Shown here: one piece after another, positions 30,797-33,003 of the stretch | Position numbering within the stretch: the first letter of the stretch is position 1 | Layout: each line of letters opens with the position of its first letter | Source of the DNA: Pyramidobacter piscolens | GTDB taxonomy: Bacteria > Synergistota > Synergistia > Synergistales > Dethiosulfovibrionaceae | Reading direction: 5' to 3' | Assembly: GCA_004558205.1 (NCBI GenBank) | Contig: SFDM01000036.1 | Span: forward strand, 1-33,003 | DNA: 33,003 nucleotides | Program-made: the position numbers and the translations under genes | The notes under the pieces: generated by a model | Told to the model about the DNA's origin: nothing | The model's input: only the letters and a program-made list of their open reading frames with translations | Databases searched by the model: none

Positions 30797-32869
30797 ATGC
30801 TAAGTAATGACCTCCATTTAATCCGCAATATCGGTATTGCGGCTCACATTGATGCCGGCAAGACCACGACATCCGAAAGAATCCTGTTCTACACCGGAGT
30901 GAACTACAAAATAGGAGAAGTTCACGACGGTGCGGCGACTATGGACTGGATGGAACAGGAGCGCGAGCGCGGTATCACCATCACCTCCGCGGCGATCACC
31001 TGTAAGTGGAAGGATTGCTGGATCAACCTGATTGACACGCCCGGCCACGTAGACTTTACGGTCGAAGTGGAGCGTTCAATGCGAGTGCTTGACGGCGCCG
31101 TTTCCGTCTTCTGCGCCGTTGGCGGCGTAGAGCCTCAGTCTGAAACGGTCTGGCGTCAGGCCGACAAGTACAAGGTTCCCCGCGTGGCGTTCGTCAACAA
31201 GATGGACCGCGTGGGCGCCAACTTCCTGAGCGTAGTTGAGCAGATCCACGATCGTCTCGGTGCTCGCGCCGTGCCTGTGGTCCTTCCCATCGGCTCGGAA
31301 GATTCCTTCGAGGGCGTCATCGACCTGATCGCCATGAAAGCCCTGGTCTACATCGACGAACTGGGATCCCATCCGGAGACCCGCGAGATTCCCGAGTCCT
31401 TGCTCGAAGAGGCCAAGATCTACCGCGAGCACCTTATCGAGTCGCTGGGCGACGTCGACGAGGAGATCATGGAGCTCTACCTCGACGGGCAGACTCCGAC
31501 GGAAGCTCAGATCAAGGCCGCCATCCGCCGCCAGACCATCGCGCTGAAGTTCGTGCCCTGCTTCTGCGGCAGCGCCTTCAAGAACAAAGGCGTTCAGCCC
31601 GTTCTGGACGGAGTTATCGATTACCTGCCCAGCCCGCTGGATCTGCCGCCCGTCGAAGGCACTGATCCCGACGACTCCGAAAAGGTCGTGGAGCGCCACC
31701 CTGACATCAAGGAACCCCTTTCCGCGCTGGCGTTCAAGATTGCCGTCGATCCTTTTGTGGGCCGCCTTACCTTCTGCCGCATCTACTCCGGCACGCTTCA
31801 CACTGGCGACACTCTTTACAACCCCGCCAGCCGCAAGCGCGAGCGCATTGGCCGCATCCTTCTGATGCATTCCAACAAGCGCTCCGATATCGACGAGGCC
31901 GGCGCCGGCATGATCGTCGCCCTTCCCAGCTTGAAAGCGACCCGTACCGGTGACACGCTGTGCGACGAGAAGTCGCCCATCGTGCTTGAGAGCCTTACCT
32001 TCCCCGCACCCGTGATCACGCTGTCCGTTGAGCCCGCCACAACGGCCGACAAGGACAAGCTGACCAAGGGGCTGATGTCTCTGGCTGAAGAAGATCCCAC
32101 CTTCGTCGTCAAGAACAACGAAGAGACCGGACAGACCACTATTTCCGGCATGGGTGAGCTTCACCTGGACATCATCGTGGACCGTCTGCGCCGCGAGTTC
32201 GGCGTCAACGTTTCGGTCGGCCGTCCTCAGGTTGCCTACCGTGAAGCGATCTTCCAGAGAGTCGAAAACGTCCAGGGCAAGTTCGTTCGCCAGAGCGGCG
32301 GTCACGGACAGTACGGCGATGTGGTCATCAACATGGAACCCCTGCCCGACGGTGAGTCCGGTTTCGTGTTTGAAGACAAGATCGCCGGCGGCGTGATTCC
32401 CCGCGAATTTATCCCCGCGTGCCAGAAGGGGCTTGAAGAAGCCACGGGCAGCGGCGTTCTCGGCGGATTCCCTGTTATCGGCGTGAAGGTTGAGCTCGTT
32501 TACGGAAGCTACCACGACGTGGACAGCTCCGAAATGGCATTTAAGATCGCCGCTTCGATGGCTTTCAAGGAAGCTATGAGAAAAGCCAAACCCGCTCTGA
32601 TGGAGCCCATTATGGCAGTCGAAGTCGTTACTCCGGAGGAATACGTCGGAGACGTCATGGGCGACCTTTCATCCAGACGCGGCCGCGTCGAAGGCATGGA
32701 CATGCGTGCAAACGCGCGCGCCATCAAGGCTTTCGTGCCGCTCGGCGAGATGTTCGGCTATGCAACGGACGTCAGAAGCAAGACATCCGGACGCGCTACT
32801 TACACAATGCAGTTCGACCATTACGAGCCGGTACCGGCGAGTGTGGCGGAAACCATTCTCAAGAAATAA
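30797..32869 (+). CDS. fusA: Elongation factor G
   Basis: GTPase that drives translocation on the ribosome (690 aa, the standard length). The G motifs are AHIDAGKTTTSER (G1), RGITI (G2), DTPGHVD (G3) and NKMD (G4), followed by the EF-Tu-like domain 2 and domains III-V ending near RATYTMQFDHYEPVP. ATG 30797 is chosen because GGTGA lies just upstream and the protein then begins in the family manner. TTG/GTG codons a few residues earlier are less likely. It follows rpsG by 25 bases. Confidence 0.98.
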   Translation: MLSNDLHLIRNIGIAAHIDAGKTTTSERILFYTGVNYKIGEVHDGAATMDWMEQERERGITITSAAITCKWKDCWINLIDTPGHVDFTVEVERSMRVLDGAVSVFCAVGGVEPQSETVWRQADKYKVPRVAFVNKMDRVGANFLSVVEQIHDRLGARAVPVVLPIGSEDSFEGVIDLIAMKALVYIDELGSHPETREIPESLLEEAKIYREHLIESLGDVDEEIMELYLDGQTPTEAQIKAAIRRQTIALKFVPCFCGSAFKNKGVQPVLDGVIDYLPSPLDLPPVEGTDPDDSEKVVERHPDIKEPLSALAFKIAVDPFVGRLTFCRIYSGTLHTGDTLYNPASRKRERIGRILLMHSNKRSDIDEAGAGMIVALPSLKATRTGDTLCDEKSPIVLESLTFPAPVITLSVEPATTADKDKLTKGLMSLAEEDPTFVVKNNEETGQTTISGMGELHLDIIVDRLRREFGVNVSVGRPQVAYREAIFQRVENVQGKFVRQSGGHGQYGDVVINMEPLPDGESGFVFEDKIAGGVIPREFIPACQKGLEEATGSGVLGGFPVIGVKVELVYGSYHDVDSSEMAFKIAASMAFKEAMRKAKPALMEPIMAVEVVTPEEYVGDVMGDLSSRRGRVEGMDMRANARAIKAFVPLGEMFGYATDVRSKTSGRATYTMQFDHYEPVPASVAETILKK

Positions 32870-32905
32870 AAGGTTCTTGGGATACCTCTAGGGAGGAAAA
32901 CAGCA

Positions 32906-33003
32906 ATGGCAAAAGAGAAGTTTGAACGCACAAAACCGCACCTTAACATCGGAACGATCGGTCACATTGACCACGGCAAGACCACGCTGACCGCCGCCAT
33001 TTC
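32906..33003 (+). CDS. tuf: Elongation factor Tu (5' part only)
   Basis: Carries aminoacyl-tRNA to the ribosome. Only the first 32 codons are in the window, starting MAKEKFERTKPHLNIGTIGH, followed by the P-loop DHGKTTLTAAI. GGGAGG lies about 9 bases before the ATG. Order and spacing after fusA match the standard str operon. The rest lies beyond the window end. Confidence 0.97.
   Translation, partial: MAKEKFERTKPHLNIGTIGHIDHGKTTLTAAI

Overview
The window is a compact, GC-rich chromosomal segment from a bacterium. Its protein families (a Thermotoga-type DAHP synthase, an enlarged RpoC without the E. coli trigger-loop insertion, a VanG-like ligase, a TIGR04076-like protein) suggest an anaerobe outside the Proteobacteria, possibly Synergistota. 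That placement is my impression of the proteins, not a computed result. No phage, transposase or CRISPR array was seen.

Layout. (1) 1-5.6 kb: a LysR regulator divergent from a DUF2000 gene broken by an in-frame TAG, then metG, an orphan VanG-like D-Ala ligase and a small TIGR04076-like gene. Two copies of a roughly 110-nt structured repeat lie near 1 and 5.5 kb in opposite orientation. (2) 5.6-14.05 kb, minus strand: an eight-gene operon, aroF-tyrA-aroB-aroA-aroC-pheA-aroE/K-aroQ. It encodes all seven shikimate-pathway steps (AroE and AroK as one fused protein) plus the prephenate branches to Phe and Tyr. (3) 14.2-15.3 kb: a secreted protein of unknown function. (4) 15.5-18.5 kb: tatD-tgt-tsaC, tightly packed. 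(5) 18.6-20.4 kb: a membrane diguanylate cyclase and tRNA-Leu(CAG). (6) 20.4-33 kb: rpoB-rpoC, then rpsL-rpsG-fusA-tuf, the last gene cut by the window end.

The most notable signal is the leader of the aromatic operon. A promoter with perfect TTGACA is followed by a 30-codon reading frame with a Shine-Dalgarno sequence. Residues 11-18 of that frame are all aromatic (Tyr-Phe-Tyr-Phe-Tyr-Phe-Phe-Trp). A strong intrinsic terminator then sits before aroF. This is the layout of ribosome-mediated transcription attenuation, as in E. coli trp or pheA, but reading Phe, Tyr and Trp together and controlling the entire common pathway. Other points worth following are the structured rpsL leader with a terminator-like hairpin, two lineage-specific expansions of RpoC, an acidic RpoB tail, the covarying repeat pair, and the nonsense-interrupted DUF2000 gene with a likely LysR operator at its promoter.
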